Notes under the pieces: model-generated | Seen by the model: only the letters and a program-made list of their open reading frames with translations | Told to the model about the DNA's origin: nothing | Databases searched by the model: none | DNA from: Paraburkholderia solitsugae | GTDB taxonomy: Bacteria; Pseudomonadota; Gammaproteobacteria; Burkholderiales; Burkholderiaceae | Assembly: GCF_013177695.1 (NCBI RefSeq) | Contig: NZ_WOEY01000035.1 | Location: 42,217-106,216, forward strand | DNA length: 64,000 bases | Direction: 5' to 3' | Shown here: piece by piece, positions 46,149 through 55,532 of the stretch | Position numbering within the stretch: position 1 is the stretch's first letter | Layout of the letters: the number at the start of each line of letters is the position of its first letter | Translations under genes and position numbers: made by a program

Positions 46149-47933
46149 TTATCGCCCGATTGCGTATGCCTGCATTTGACGAGGTGTAGCTGCGCCACGC
46201 ATCAGACCATTTCTGATCCCGACCGCGCACACGCGGCCCAGCGACCAGGGCTCGGCCACGGTCAGGTCATGTCCACGCGCACGTAATCCGGCAAGCGTAT
46301 GCTCCGGAAAATTAGACTCGGCGGACATCTTGCCCAGTTGCATCGAACGCGGATAAAACGAGCCGGGGAAATGCGCCGTCTGGAACGATGGCGAATCCAC
46401 CGCGGCCTGGAAGTTCATGCCGGCATGCACGTGCCGGAGGAACAACTGGATCGACCACTGATCCTGCTGGTCGCCGCCCGGCGTGCCGAATGCCGCATAG
46501 GGCCTGCCCTCGCGGGTAACAAGCGTGGGCGAGAGCGTCGTGCGGGGGCGGCGCCCCGGGCCGAGCGAGGACGGCAGTCCGTCCTCCATCCAGAACATCT
46601 GCGCGCGCGTGGTCACGTTAAAGCCGAGACCGGGCACGGCCGGCGAGGCCTGCAGCCAGCCGCCCGACGGTGTTGCCGAGACCATGTTGCCCCAGCGATC
46701 GACCACGTCGAGATGAACCGTATCGCCCCGTAGTTCAGGCAAAGGGGCAAAGGTCGGTTCGCCCTGGCCGAAGCCGCCGGACTGCTGCCTTCCCGCATTG
46801 GCCATAATCAGTGCGGCACGCTGTTCGCTGTCGCCCAGCATGCCGGGGCGGAATTCGAACGACGCATGGCCGGGATCGATCAACCGGCGGCGTTCGTCGT
46901 TGTAGGCGTCGCTTAGAAGCACATCCATGGGCACATGCGCAAACGCGGGGTCGCCGTAAAAGACCTCGCGATCGGCGAACGCTAGCTTCGAGCATTCGAT
47001 TATCGTGTGCACGAAATCGGGTCCCATCGGGTCCATCGCACTGAGATCGAATCCCTTAAGGAGCGCGAGCTGCTGCAGGAACATCGGTCCCTGGCCCCAA
47101 GGGCCAGTCTTGTGAACGCGGAAGCCCTCATAGTCGTATGAAACCGCATCTTCATAGGACGGCTCCCAACGCGCGAGATCATCCGCGTTGAGCAGACCAT
47201 GATTGCGCTGACCGGACGTATCGAGAACAGCAGTTGACCGGAAGTAGTGGTCAATAGCTTCGGCCACGAATCCGCGATAAAAAACCTTGCGGGCGACTTC
47301 GCACTGCTCCGCACGATCACTGCGGGTATTCGCCTCCTCGAGGATGCGCCTGTACGACTGCGCAATCGCCGGATTGGCGAACAGTTGGTTCGGCATCGGT
47401 GCGTCACCGTTGCGCAGCCATTGCTCAGCCGAAGTGGGCCATTCAGTCTGGAAGAAATCCTTGATTGCCAGGATCGACGACGTCATGCGTGGGAGAACCG
47501 GATAGCCGTTCTCCGCATAACCGATTGCGTAGCTCAGGACGTCCTCGAGCGGCAGTTGGCCATAGTCGCGCAGCATGACCATCCAGGCGCCAAATGCGCC
47601 TGGCACTACGGCAGGCAGCAACCCCGTACCGGGAACGACTTCGAGACCCAACTCACGCATGCGCGCTATCGTCATTCCCGCCGGCGTCACGCCCTGCCCG
47701 CACAGAACGCGAACACGTTCTTCGCGCGCACTGTAGAACACAACCGGCAGCTCGCCGCCCGGACCATTCAGATGCGGCTCAACGATCTGCAGGACAAAGC
47801 CGGCAGCGGCTGCCGCATCGAACGCATTGCCCCCCTTCTCCAGAATGGCCATCGCTGATGCGCTCGCCAGCCAGTGCGTGGAGGCCACCATGCCGAACGT
47901 GCCAATCAGCTCCGGGCGGGTTGTAAACGACAT
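46149..47933 (-). CDS. Gamma-glutamyltransferase-family Ntn hydrolase without signal peptide
   Basis: A 594-residue proenzyme-type protein. Family members cleave themselves before a threonine that becomes the nucleophile; the junction here is RGDTVHLDVVD (T405), followed by the conserved GNMVSATPSGGW. GGNAFDAAAAAGFVL and NGPGGELPVV mark the large subunit, FGTPGGDQQDQW the small one. Secreted Ggt enzymes have a signal peptide; none is present, pointing to a cytoplasmic amidase. Known relatives include oxamate amidohydrolase and cephalosporin acylases, so the true substrate is open. ATG 47933 follows AAAAGGAG. It is divergent from a GntR gene. Confidence 0.88.
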   Translation of the reverse strand: MSFTTRPELIGTFGMVASTHWLASASAMAILEKGGNAFDAAAAAGFVLQIVEPHLNGPGGELPVVFYSAREERVRVLCGQGVTPAGMTIARMRELGLEVVPGTGLLPAVVPGAFGAWMVMLRDYGQLPLEDVLSYAIGYAENGYPVLPRMTSSILAIKDFFQTEWPTSAEQWLRNGDAPMPNQLFANPAIAQSYRRILEEANTRSDRAEQCEVARKVFYRGFVAEAIDHYFRSTAVLDTSGQRNHGLLNADDLARWEPSYEDAVSYDYEGFRVHKTGPWGQGPMFLQQLALLKGFDLSAMDPMGPDFVHTIIECSKLAFADREVFYGDPAFAHVPMDVLLSDAYNDERRRLIDPGHASFEFRPGMLGDSEQRAALIMANAGRQQSGGFGQGEPTFAPLPELRGDTVHLDVVDRWGNMVSATPSGGWLQASPAVPGLGFNVTTRAQMFWMEDGLPSSLGPGRRPRTTLSPTLVTREGRPYAAFGTPGGDQQDQWSIQLFLRHVHAGMNFQAAVDSPSFQTAHFPGSFYPRSMQLGKMSAESNFPEHTLAGLRARGHDLTVAEPWSLGRVCAVGIRNGLMRGAATPRQMQAYAIGR

Positions 47934-47975
47934 GTGTGACTCCTTTTGCGATGACCAACGATTGGTTGTTTGTGA

Positions 47976-47991
47976 ACCAATCACTATTGGT
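47976..47991. promoter_or_regulatory. GntR operator, Ggt-proximal
   Basis: ACCAAT (47976-47981), CACT, ATTGGT (47986-47991), 43 bp before the Ggt-family start. An additional half-site ATTGGTT lies at 47961-47967. The motif equals that at 48127-48146. Confidence 0.7.
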
Positions 47992-48126
47992 ACGAATCTG
48001 ATAAGCTAAGAGATTACGGCGAACGTTGTCCGGTTGCACCAAGCGTTAACCCGAAATCACGCACACAATAGCAGATCAAAAAAATCGGCGGATCTCACCC
48101 CAGTTGGTTTGACTATGGTAAATTTT

Positions 48127-48146
48127 GAACCAATGAATATTGGTTC
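48127..48146. promoter_or_regulatory. GntR operator, regulator-proximal
   Basis: GAACCAAT (48127-48134), GAAT, ATTGGTTC (48139-48146), a perfect 8-4-8 dyad ending 12 bp before the GntR start, where bound repressor would block its own expression. Confidence 0.75.
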
Positions 48147-48158
48147 GCGCAAAGGACA

Positions 48159-48836
48159 ATGGAAAATTCGATACTGGACAGGCTGCTGGACTATATTGCC
48201 GACCATCAACTCAAGGACGGCGATGCACTGCCTCCTGAACGAAAGCTCGCTGAAGCCCTCAATGTCAGCCGGAGGGAACTGCGTACGTCGCTTGCTTCGC
48301 TGGAGGCATCAGGGCGTGTATGGCGCGGCGTCGGTCGCGGCACCTATCTGGGTGCGAGACCGTTGAAGTTCGCCCCGACGCTGCGCGGACTTCGGGCGGG
48401 CGCCAGTCCGGCAGACATCGCAGAAATGCGCCTGTTGTTCGAGCCGGCACTCGCACAGCTAGCCGCGACGAAAGCCAGTCGGGACGATTTGCTGGAACTT
48501 GAAAAATGCGCGCGGAAAAACGCCGCAGCAAAAAATGATGACGAGTGGCAACAATGGGATCATCGATTCCATTTGCTGATCGGACAGGCCACACGCAATC
48601 CCGCGCTCATCTCCTTGATGGAGGTGATCAACGGGATGCGCGTCAAACCCGACGTACGCGAGAAGACGTCAGCGCAGGAAACACGCAGCTATTTCGCCGA
48701 GCAGCACCAGGAGATCGTCAGTGCCATGAAGGCGCGTGATGGCGAAGCCGCGGCTCGATGTATGCGCGAGCACCTGCTCAGCGTTCAGTGGCGCGCGTCC
48801 GCCAAAGGCGACGAAGCGGCCCTTCGCCACGACTGA
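48159..48836 (+). CDS. GntR/FadR-type (FCD) repressor
   Basis: A 225-residue regulator: winged helix LPPERKLAEALNVSRRELRTSLASLEASG (about 23-52) and an all-helical FCD ligand domain (about 75-215) with the metal-binding pattern (D..H in WDHRFHLLIGQAT, and a later His in EQHQEIVSAM). It is divergent from the Ggt-family/MFS/GAF/MFS genes, and two copies of AACCAAT-N4-ATTGGTT lie between, so it very probably represses that operon and itself until an acid ligand binds. Confidence 0.93.
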   Translation: MENSILDRLLDYIADHQLKDGDALPPERKLAEALNVSRRELRTSLASLEASGRVWRGVGRGTYLGARPLKFAPTLRGLRAGASPADIAEMRLLFEPALAQLAATKASRDDLLELEKCARKNAAAKNDDEWQQWDHRFHLLIGQATRNPALISLMEVINGMRVKPDVREKTSAQETRSYFAEQHQEIVSAMKARDGEAAARCMREHLLSVQWRASAKGDEAALRHD

Positions 48837-48869
48837 GGGGCCTGCACGCCTGTCTTCGATACCGATTGA

Positions 48870-51668
48870 TCAGGTGACCCGACCTGAACCCACGTTTCTC
48901 TCATCACGCCCCGTCGACCGCTCTTCCGTCCGGTCATGGGAAATGAAGCGGCTCACAAACTGTTCAAAGACCTGAATCGGAAGCGGCTTGCAAAAGAGGA
49001 AACCTTGATAGGCATGACATCCGGCTACTGCAAGAAAATCTCTTTGCGCTTCAGTTTCGACGCCCTCGGCGATGACACCCAGGTTAAAACTTCGGGCTAG
49101 CGCCACGATGGTTCTCGCGATGTCGGCGTCGTTGGGGTCGACCAGAATGTCGCGCACGAACGACCGGTCAATCTTTAACTGGTCCAACGGCAATCGTTTC
49201 AGGTAAGCCAGCGAAGAGTATCCCGTCCCGAAGTCATCCAGTGAGAAAGTCACCCCTTGCGCTCGCAGGGTGCTCATCTTTTCGATAATGTCCTGCACGT
49301 TATCAACAAGCACACTCTCGGTCAGCTCGAGCTTCAGCCGGTCCGCCCTCGCCCCAGTCCGCTTGATGACCGCGAGCACACCATCTACGAAGTCAGGTTC
49401 GCGAAATTGCCGGGCGCTGACGTTCACAGCGATAGACATATGCGCCATCGATGGCCGCGCTGCCCACAGGGCCAGTTGAGTGCAGGCGGACGCCAATACG
49501 GTGCGCCCCATCTCGAGAATCAGCCCCGACTCCTCGGCGAGCGGAATAAACTCACCCGGGGGTATCAGGCCGCGCTCAGGATGCTCCCAGCGCGCCAGCG
49601 CTTCCGCACCGGTGATGTAATCGCCATCAACAACCTGCGCCTGATAGTGAAGAACAATCCGGTTCTGCTCAATGGCGTGGCGCAATCCCACCTCCAGTTC
49701 GGCGCGTCTCAGCACGGCCGTCTGCATCGCAGGGTCGAAGAAGCACATGACATTGCGGCCACGTTCCTTCGATTTATACATGGCGAGATCGGCCTGCTTG
49801 AACAGCTCGTCGGTGGAGGTCTGCTCGCCATTGAACACGGTGACGCCGATGCTGGCGGTACTCCGAAACTGAACGCCATTGAGCTCGTAGGCGCGCCCCA
49901 GCACGGCGAGAATGCGTTCCCCCACCGCCTCGGTTTCCACTGTCGCCGCCGCCTTGTCCAGACTCAGATTGCCCAGCACCACAACGAACTCGTCACCGCC
50001 GACCCGAGCGACCGTGTCTCCCTCATTGACACTGCTCGACAGGCGATTCGCAACCTGCCGCAGGAGCAAATCGCCTTTGTCATGCCCAAGCGTATCGTTC
50101 AGCGTTTTGAAGTGGTCGAGGTCGATGAACATCAAGGCGCCGCAGACCCGGTCCATCTGACTGGCCACCATTGACTGCCTCAGGCGATCCAGAAGAAGCG
50201 CGCGATTGGGCAGGCGGGTCAACGTATCGTAGAAGGCCAGTTCGCGGATTTTCTCCTCCGACTTCTTACGCTCGGTAATATCGCGGCCGCTTGTCCGAAA
50301 ACCAATGAAGTCTCCCCGCTGATTGCTGATCGGAACCCAGGAGATCGACAACCAGAGCAGCGATCCATCCTTGCGCACGCAACGAAACTCGAGATCGTCG
50401 CCGCGGGAGCCCTGAAGCCCCTTTTTAAATTCCGGCGCAACGCGCGAAAAATCCTCCGGATGGATGAGCGTGCGGGCGAAGTCGGGCATCGCCATACATT
50501 CCGCTACCGTGTAGCCCGTGTAGTAGTCAACCGACGGATTGATCCAGCGTGGTTTGCCGTCCGGTCCCCACCAGATCTCCAGGTTCACCGTGCAGTCGGC
50601 AATGGCGCGAAATTTCTCTTCGTTTTCGCGCAACTCCCGCGTCATCGCCGAGGCGAGTCGCATGGCACGTTCCCGCCCTGTCATCATGAGCCAGGTCAGA
50701 AGCGCCAGCAGCAGACTCAACCCCGTGCCGGCGCCGGCAATTGTCGCCTCCGCATTGCGTCCCAACCGGGATCGAAACGCGTCGGAGGCGCTCATCGTGA
50801 GCATCCAGTCGTGCCCGTCCACCACCAGGTATTCGTTTGCGGAGATGAGCGCAGGCGCACGCCGGTTGTTTGCATCAGAAGTGCGATGCAGCAGCGCGGC
50901 CTCCAATGGCTCGACGCCATCGTAAATGGCCAGCGAGACGCCGGGTGGCTGTTCGCCGTAAAGACTGGCCATCACATCGTGCATACGGAACGACGCATAG
51001 ACCCAGCCAATAATGTTCGCCCGACGCTGCACCAGGTTGTCCTGCGCCTGGCCATAAGCGTAGATCGGCAGGTACATGATGAACCCTGGCCGAGGGTCGG
51101 CTTCCGCGCCGATCGCAAGGCGCACCTTTCCTGAGAGGGCCGCCATGCCGGAGTCGCGGGCCTTCTCCATCGCAGAGCGCCGCACCGGTTCGCTCCAGGC
51201 GTCAAGGCCTGGCGAACTGCGTGCAAGGCCAATAAAGGGCTCGCGCTGAATGATCGGGGCATAATCCTGGCGCAGCCCGTCGGGATGAATCGTGTAGTCC
51301 GGAATGCCACTCTGGCGCATGCCCGCTAGATGGGCCGCTTTACGCGCCGCGGGCACCCATTCGATCACACCGACGGCGTGGACCCCGGAAAAGTTCGCGT
51401 CAAGATTCAGCGCGCTCACATAGCGCCGGAACCTGTCGCGGTCGATCGTTCCGTTCGCGGCAAACAGGCTCTGCACGCCTCGCAACATCAGCTCGTAGGT
51501 CGCGATGCGCTGTTCGACGCGGCCTACCGCATCACTCATGGTGTAATTGAACTGGGTGCGCAGCTCGTTGCGCGTCGCTTGCCGTTCGTGATTCCAGACT
51601 ATCCAGGTCACGCAGAGCGATGCGGATAAAACCAGCAACGGCAACAGGACAGTGCGTACCCGGATCAC
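48870..51668 (-). CDS. CHASE-PAS-GGDEF-EAL membrane protein (c-di-GMP turnover)
   Basis: A 932-residue inner-membrane protein: helix 1 (about 7-25), periplasmic CHASE domain (about 45-290), helix 2 (about 308-330), PAS/PAC (about 345-470), GGDEF domain (475-645, intact GGDEF at 557-561) and EAL domain (655-910, EAL at 689-691 and DDFGTGYSSL at 811-820). Both catalytic motifs look intact, so it may make and break c-di-GMP. The inhibitory RxxD site before GGDEF reads NEGD, so product inhibition there is lost. GTG 51668 overlaps the stop of the binding-protein gene (GTGA). Confidence 0.93.
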   Translation of the reverse strand: MIRVRTVLLPLLVLSASLCVTWIVWNHERQATRNELRTQFNYTMSDAVGRVEQRIATYELMLRGVQSLFAANGTIDRDRFRRYVSALNLDANFSGVHAVGVIEWVPAARKAAHLAGMRQSGIPDYTIHPDGLRQDYAPIIQREPFIGLARSSPGLDAWSEPVRRSAMEKARDSGMAALSGKVRLAIGAEADPRPGFIMYLPIYAYGQAQDNLVQRRANIIGWVYASFRMHDVMASLYGEQPPGVSLAIYDGVEPLEAALLHRTSDANNRRAPALISANEYLVVDGHDWMLTMSASDAFRSRLGRNAEATIAGAGTGLSLLLALLTWLMMTGRERAMRLASAMTRELRENEEKFRAIADCTVNLEIWWGPDGKPRWINPSVDYYTGYTVAECMAMPDFARTLIHPEDFSRVAPEFKKGLQGSRGDDLEFRCVRKDGSLLWLSISWVPISNQRGDFIGFRTSGRDITERKKSEEKIRELAFYDTLTRLPNRALLLDRLRQSMVASQMDRVCGALMFIDLDHFKTLNDTLGHDKGDLLLRQVANRLSSSVNEGDTVARVGGDEFVVVLGNLSLDKAAATVETEAVGERILAVLGRAYELNGVQFRSTASIGVTVFNGEQTSTDELFKQADLAMYKSKERGRNVMCFFDPAMQTAVLRRAELEVGLRHAIEQNRIVLHYQAQVVDGDYITGAEALARWEHPERGLIPPGEFIPLAEESGLILEMGRTVLASACTQLALWAARPSMAHMSIAVNVSARQFREPDFVDGVLAVIKRTGARADRLKLELTESVLVDNVQDIIEKMSTLRAQGVTFSLDDFGTGYSSLAYLKRLPLDQLKIDRSFVRDILVDPNDADIARTIVALARSFNLGVIAEGVETEAQRDFLAVAGCHAYQGFLFCKPLPIQVFEQFVSRFISHDRTEERSTGRDERNVGSGRVT

Positions 51669-52459
51669 GGCGACGCCTTGAAGTTGACCATGGAATCGGC
51701 CAGATCCGGCCTGAAGTACTTTTCGAAGATACGGCGCACCGTTCCGTCAGCACGCATTTCATCGACCAACGCCTGCCACTTCTCCCGTTCGGCGGCCGGG
51801 AGCGCTTTCTTCGACATGATCAGACCGTGCGGCACCGATGGATCGTTGAACTCAACGATCGTCGTCACGTCGCGTATCTTTTTCTCGTCCAGCGCGGGGT
51901 AATCGAAGGGCTCGATAATCATGCCCTGGATCTGCCGGAGAATGAGTGCCTGGTAGAGCGGCTCGAGCCCGCCCGCCAGGCTTACCCGGTTTTCCGACGT
52001 CAGTCTGTCGACCAGTTCGTTGGCCGTTGCGCTGTAGCGAAAACTGCGGATCACGCCGAGCTGGGCGTGTTGATCGTGTTCGAAATCCGCGACGTTATGG
52101 ATGCCGGCATCTTTGCGCACGAGCAGATAGTATTTATTGCTGAAGTACCACGCAAACGAAGCGTATTGATTGCGTTCGTCATTCGCAATGCCAGAAAGAC
52201 TAAAGTCGAGCCCGCCCGACTCGATCAGTTTCCAGATCCGTGCGCGTGACATCAGACTGACCTTGATCTGGCAACCGCTACGCCGGATCAACTCCTCTGC
52301 AAAGTCTTTGTCGATACCGCTATCGGTGTCGAGCGAATAGAGCAGGCCGTGGTCGTGCAATCCGAGCGTAAACGGCCGGGAACAATCCGGTCCGCCTGCG
52401 AATGCACGACTGACAAAACACGCTGCAAACAACACCCCGCCAAGCCAGTTTCGAATCAC
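51665..52459 (-). CDS. Periplasmic binding protein coupled to the c-di-GMP gene
   Basis: A 264-residue family-3 type binding protein with a signal peptide (MIRNWLGGVLFAACFVSRAFA). FTLGLHDHGLLYSLDTDSGIDKDFAEELIRRSGCQIKV begins the first lobe, and DEMRADGTVRRIFEKYFRPDL ends the fold. Two cysteines (near residues 26 and 62) may pair. There is no transport gene nearby and the stop overlaps the start of the CHASE-GGDEF-EAL gene. I infer that it binds a small ligand and signals to that membrane protein. Confidence 0.85.
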   Translation of the reverse strand: MIRNWLGGVLFAACFVSRAFAGGPDCSRPFTLGLHDHGLLYSLDTDSGIDKDFAEELIRRSGCQIKVSLMSRARIWKLIESGGLDFSLSGIANDERNQYASFAWYFSNKYYLLVRKDAGIHNVADFEHDQHAQLGVIRSFRYSATANELVDRLTSENRVSLAGGLEPLYQALILRQIQGMIIEPFDYPALDEKKIRDVTTIVEFNDPSVPHGLIMSKKALPAAEREKWQALVDEMRADGTVRRIFEKYFRPDLADSMVNFKASP

Positions 52460-52839
52460 AACGCCTCCGTAGCGGAACGACGCCCAGTTAAATTCTTATC
52501 CGTGATCACAACGCGACGGTAGGTTCAGTCAGGCTTATCTACAAGCACCCGATTTTTATCACAGATTTCGGGACGTTTTACTGACTCAATGCGTCTTCGA
52601 TCGGCGGCGAGCGTTCCAGATTTTCTTCCACAAAACCTCTATACGCATTATCGACACGACCCGGTCGTTCTTGAGGGCTCCCCTGACGACTTCTTGCCGT
52701 GAAAACAACTACCAATAAGGGAAAACCCGTATAATCAGGATCGAGATGTCAGACAACCATAAGACATAATGGTCGTCGAGACCGGAGCCGCGTCCTGCCG
52801 CGCAGCGCCTACCTTGAAAAGCCCCTTTCTCCCCGCCCC
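52460..52839. other. Divergent promoter region, no gene
   Basis: This 380-bp stretch separates the binding-protein gene from the drug exporter. It contains TATAAT at 52730-52735 facing the exporter and an inverted repeat just downstream (next entry). I see no coding frame or RNA gene in the rest. Confidence 0.6.
52730..52777 (+). promoter_or_regulatory. Promoter -10 and operator candidate of the exporter gene
   Basis: TATAAT (52730-52735), with no good -35, is followed by GACAACCAT (52752-52760), N8, ATGGTCGTC (52769-52777), an inverted repeat with one mismatch. A repressor bound there would block early transcription; no TetR or MarR gene is adjacent. Confidence 0.45.
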
Positions 52840-54396
52840 GTGAATCCGACTGCGACTGCCCTGCCTTTCCGAAACGCCCTGCTAGCCATGCTCGGCATCG
52901 GCCTCGTCAACATGCTGGTCGCCCTCGACCAGACCGTCGTCAGCACCGCCTTGCCTTCCATCGTCGCCGAACTGCATGGCTTCGAGTACTACGCATGGAT
53001 TGCCAGCGCGTACTTGCTGGCGTCAGTGGTGACCGTTCCCGTGTTCGGCCGTCTCGGCGACTATTTCGGCCGCAAGCGCTTCGTGATCGCCGCGGTCATC
53101 ACGTTTACCGTGGCGTCGGTGCTCTGTGGCGTCGCGAACGACATGCTGTTCCTCGTAATCGCGCGCGGTTTGCAAGGGGTCGGCGGCGGGATGATGGTGG
53201 GCACGGCGTTCGCATCGATCCCAGACCTCTTCCCCGATCCGCGCGCACGGGTGCGCTGGCAAGTGGTCATGGCGGCCGCGTACGGGATCGGCACCGCGGC
53301 GGGGCCGTCGCTGGGTGGCTGGATGAGCGAGCATTGGGGTTGGCGCTCCACCTTCCTGATCAACCTGCCGGTCGGCGCCGCGGCGCTCTATTTCATCTGG
53401 GCGCATCTGCCCAACTTCCGGCGTCCGCACGAAGGCGAGGTCAAGATCGACTGGCTCGGCGCAGCGCTGGTCGCCGCCGTGTTGGGCGGCCTGCAGGCTT
53501 TCATCGAAGCAGTGCCGAAAGACGGTTTGACAGCCGGCAACCTGGCGCTGGCGGCCTTCGTGATCGTGGGCGCCATCGCCTTGCTGGTGTGCGAGAAACG
53601 CGCCACGCATCCGATCATTCCGCTCGACCTATTCAGGGATCCGCAACTCGTCACGCTGTTCATACTCGGATTCCTGTCCGGCTTCGTGATGTTCTCGCTG
53701 ATCTTCTTCGCGCCGCTGCTGTTGCAAGGCGGCTTCGGATTGTCGCCGCAACAGGCCGGTCTGCTCGCTACGCCGATTGCCGCCTGCATCGCACTCGGCA
53801 GCCTGCTGAATACGCGCATCGTCATTCATATGAAGAAACCCACGCGAATTCTGTCGATCGGTTTCGCGCTGCTGCTGTTCGCCTCGATCGCGCTGGCGTT
53901 TGCCAATCCGGAAACACCGCATATATGGATCGAATTGCCGATGGCGGCCGTCGGCACCGGTCTGGGTTTCATCCTGAACAATCTGAATGTGTTCGGCCAG
54001 GAGATTGCCGGGCGTGAACGCTTCGGCATCACGACGGCACTGCTGCAGTCCACGCGGATGGTGGGTGGGATGCTGGGCACGAGCATTGTGGCAACCGTCG
54101 TGCAACATCACTACCGCGACGTGGTCACGCGCACGATGAGCGTGCTCGGCGAGCCGGCCGTATCGCAATGGCAGTCGCGCTTCGTCGATCTGCGCATCCT
54201 GATCGACGAAGCGTTGCGCCTGAAACTGATTGCGGATATGAAGCCGTCAGGACTCAATGCGCTGGCACTGATCGACACGGCACGCGATGCACTGGTGCAG
54301 TCGATTCATATCGGCGTGTGGCTGACGGCGGTGGCGGCACTTGCGGCCGCGTTGCTCGTGCAGCGCATCTCGCACGTTGTGTTTCGCCGGAGTTGA
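52840..54396 (+). CDS. MFS multidrug exporter, DHA2 (EmrB/QacA) family
   Basis: A 518-residue carrier with 14 predicted helices. VNMLVALDQTVVSTALPSIVAEL carries the DHA2 motif in helix 1, GRLGDYFGRKRF is the loop signature, and GLQGVGGGMMVGTAFASIPDLF the motif of helix 4-5. It exports drugs or toxic metabolites using the proton gradient. Translation starts at GTG 52840. It stands alone: no EmrA-type adaptor gene is nearby, so it may work without an outer-membrane channel. Confidence 0.9.
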   Translation: MNPTATALPFRNALLAMLGIGLVNMLVALDQTVVSTALPSIVAELHGFEYYAWIASAYLLASVVTVPVFGRLGDYFGRKRFVIAAVITFTVASVLCGVANDMLFLVIARGLQGVGGGMMVGTAFASIPDLFPDPRARVRWQVVMAAAYGIGTAAGPSLGGWMSEHWGWRSTFLINLPVGAAALYFIWAHLPNFRRPHEGEVKIDWLGAALVAAVLGGLQAFIEAVPKDGLTAGNLALAAFVIVGAIALLVCEKRATHPIIPLDLFRDPQLVTLFILGFLSGFVMFSLIFFAPLLLQGGFGLSPQQAGLLATPIAACIALGSLLNTRIVIHMKKPTRILSIGFALLLFASIALAFANPETPHIWIELPMAAVGTGLGFILNNLNVFGQEIAGRERFGITTALLQSTRMVGGMLGTSIVATVVQHHYRDVVTRTMSVLGEPAVSQWQSRFVDLRILIDEALRLKLIADMKPSGLNALALIDTARDALVQSIHIGVWLTAVAALAAALLVQRISHVVFRRS

Positions 54397-54406
54397 GGGA
54401 GGCAGA

Positions 54407-54483
54407 ACCGCGATAGTTTATCGCGGTAGTTGATCGCAGCAGGCTTGCGGCGGCAGTGACAAACGCAAGGCGTTCGTCACTGC
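54407..54483. terminator. Two hairpins between convergent genes
   Basis: First ACCGCGATA (54407-54415), GTT, TATCGCGGT (54419-54427). Second GCAGTGAC (54453-54460) pairing with GTCACTGC (54476-54483), extended inside by AACGC/GCGTT around loop AAG. They separate the exporter and kdgD, which end towards each other. Confidence 0.6.
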
Positions 54484-54536
54484 ATGGTAGCAGCGGATTC
54501 GAGCGGGCCGCCTGGTCTTGCCGCTTGTTTTGCCGC

Positions 54537-55454
54537 TTATTGCGCGCCGAGCTTCTTGATCAGCACGTCGAGTTGCGCCATTTCATCTTCGGTCAGATCG
54601 GTCAGCGGTGCGCGCACCGGACCTGCGCTGTGGCCAACCAGCTTCGCGCCGGCCTTCACGATACTCACCGCATAACCCTGGCGGCGGTTGCGGATCGCCA
54701 GATACGGCAGGAAGAATTCGTCGATGAGCTTGCCGACAGTCGCATGATCATCGGCTGAAATCGCGCGATAGAAATCCATCGCGGTCTTCGGAATGAAGTT
54801 GAACACGGCCGACGAATACACCGGCACGCCCAGCGCCTTATAAGCCGCGGCGTAGACCTCCGCGGTCGGCAAGCCGCCGAGATACGAGAAGCGGTCACCA
54901 AGGCGGCGACGAATCGTCACCATCGCCTCGATTTCACCGACGCCGTCCTTGAAGCCGATCAGGTTCGGGCACCGGTCCGCGAGACGTTCGAGCATATCCG
55001 CATTCAACTTCGAATTTGCGCGGTTGTAGACGATCACACCGATGTTCTTCACCGCCTTGCAGACCTGCTCGACGTGCGCGGCAATCCCTTCCTGCGATGC
55101 CTCGGTCAGATAGTGCGGCATCAGCAGCACGCCGCTTGCGCCGAGACGCTCGGCTTCCTGTGCGTATTCGATCGCCACGCGCGTCGGGCCGCCCGCGCCG
55201 GCAAGAATCGGCACCTTGCCTCTGCAAGTCTCGGTCGCCGTGCGGATCACGTTCGTGTAGTCGCTTTTGGTCAGCGAAAAAAATTCGCCCGTGCCGCCGG
55301 CGGCAAACAGCGCGGTCGCGCCGTACGGTGCGAGCCATTCGAGGCGCTCGGCATAGGTATCGGCGCGGAAATCGCCTTGTTCGTCGAAGTCGGTTACCGG
55401 AAAGGACAGCAGGCCTTCGGAAACGATCGCTTTGAGTTCTTGAGGTGAGGTCAT
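54537..55454 (-). CDS. kdgD: 5-dehydro-4-deoxyglucarate dehydratase
   Basis: A 305-residue class I aldolase-fold enzyme converting 5-keto-4-deoxyglucarate to 2-oxoglutarate semialdehyde with loss of water and CO2. The DapA-like features are [10 protein letters not shown] (residues near 53-62), [12 protein letters not shown] with the conserved tyrosine, and [10 protein letters not shown] with the Schiff-base lysine. The opening [15 protein letters not shown] is typical of KdgD. It is the last gene of the glucarate operon; the semialdehyde dehydrogenase needed to finish the route is not in the window. Confidence 0.95.
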   Translation of the reverse strand: MTSPQELKAIVSEGLLSFPVTDFDEQGDFRADTYAERLEWLAPYGATALFAAGGTGEFFSLTKSDYTNVIRTATETCRGKVPILAGAGGPTRVAIEYAQEAERLGASGVLLMPHYLTEASQEGIAAHVEQVCKAVKNIGVIVYNRANSKLNADMLERLADRCPNLIGFKDGVGEIEAMVTIRRRLGDRFSYLGGLPTAEVYAAAYKALGVPVYSSAVFNFIPKTAMDFYRAISADDHATVGKLIDEFFLPYLAIRNRRQGYAVSIVKAGAKLVGHSAGPVRAPLTDLTEDEMAQLDVLIKKLGAQ

Positions 55455-55532
55455 AGCGTGAATAGCGTCAATTGCGTGAATTGTGGGTTAGAGCGAGCGG
55501 CCGCACGGGCCGCGGTTCAGATCATGGGAGAC

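Noticed and set aside
49257..50174. 305-codon frame opposite the GGDEF-EAL gene
   Set aside because: Composition is that of the complement of the real gene, with no recognisable domain.
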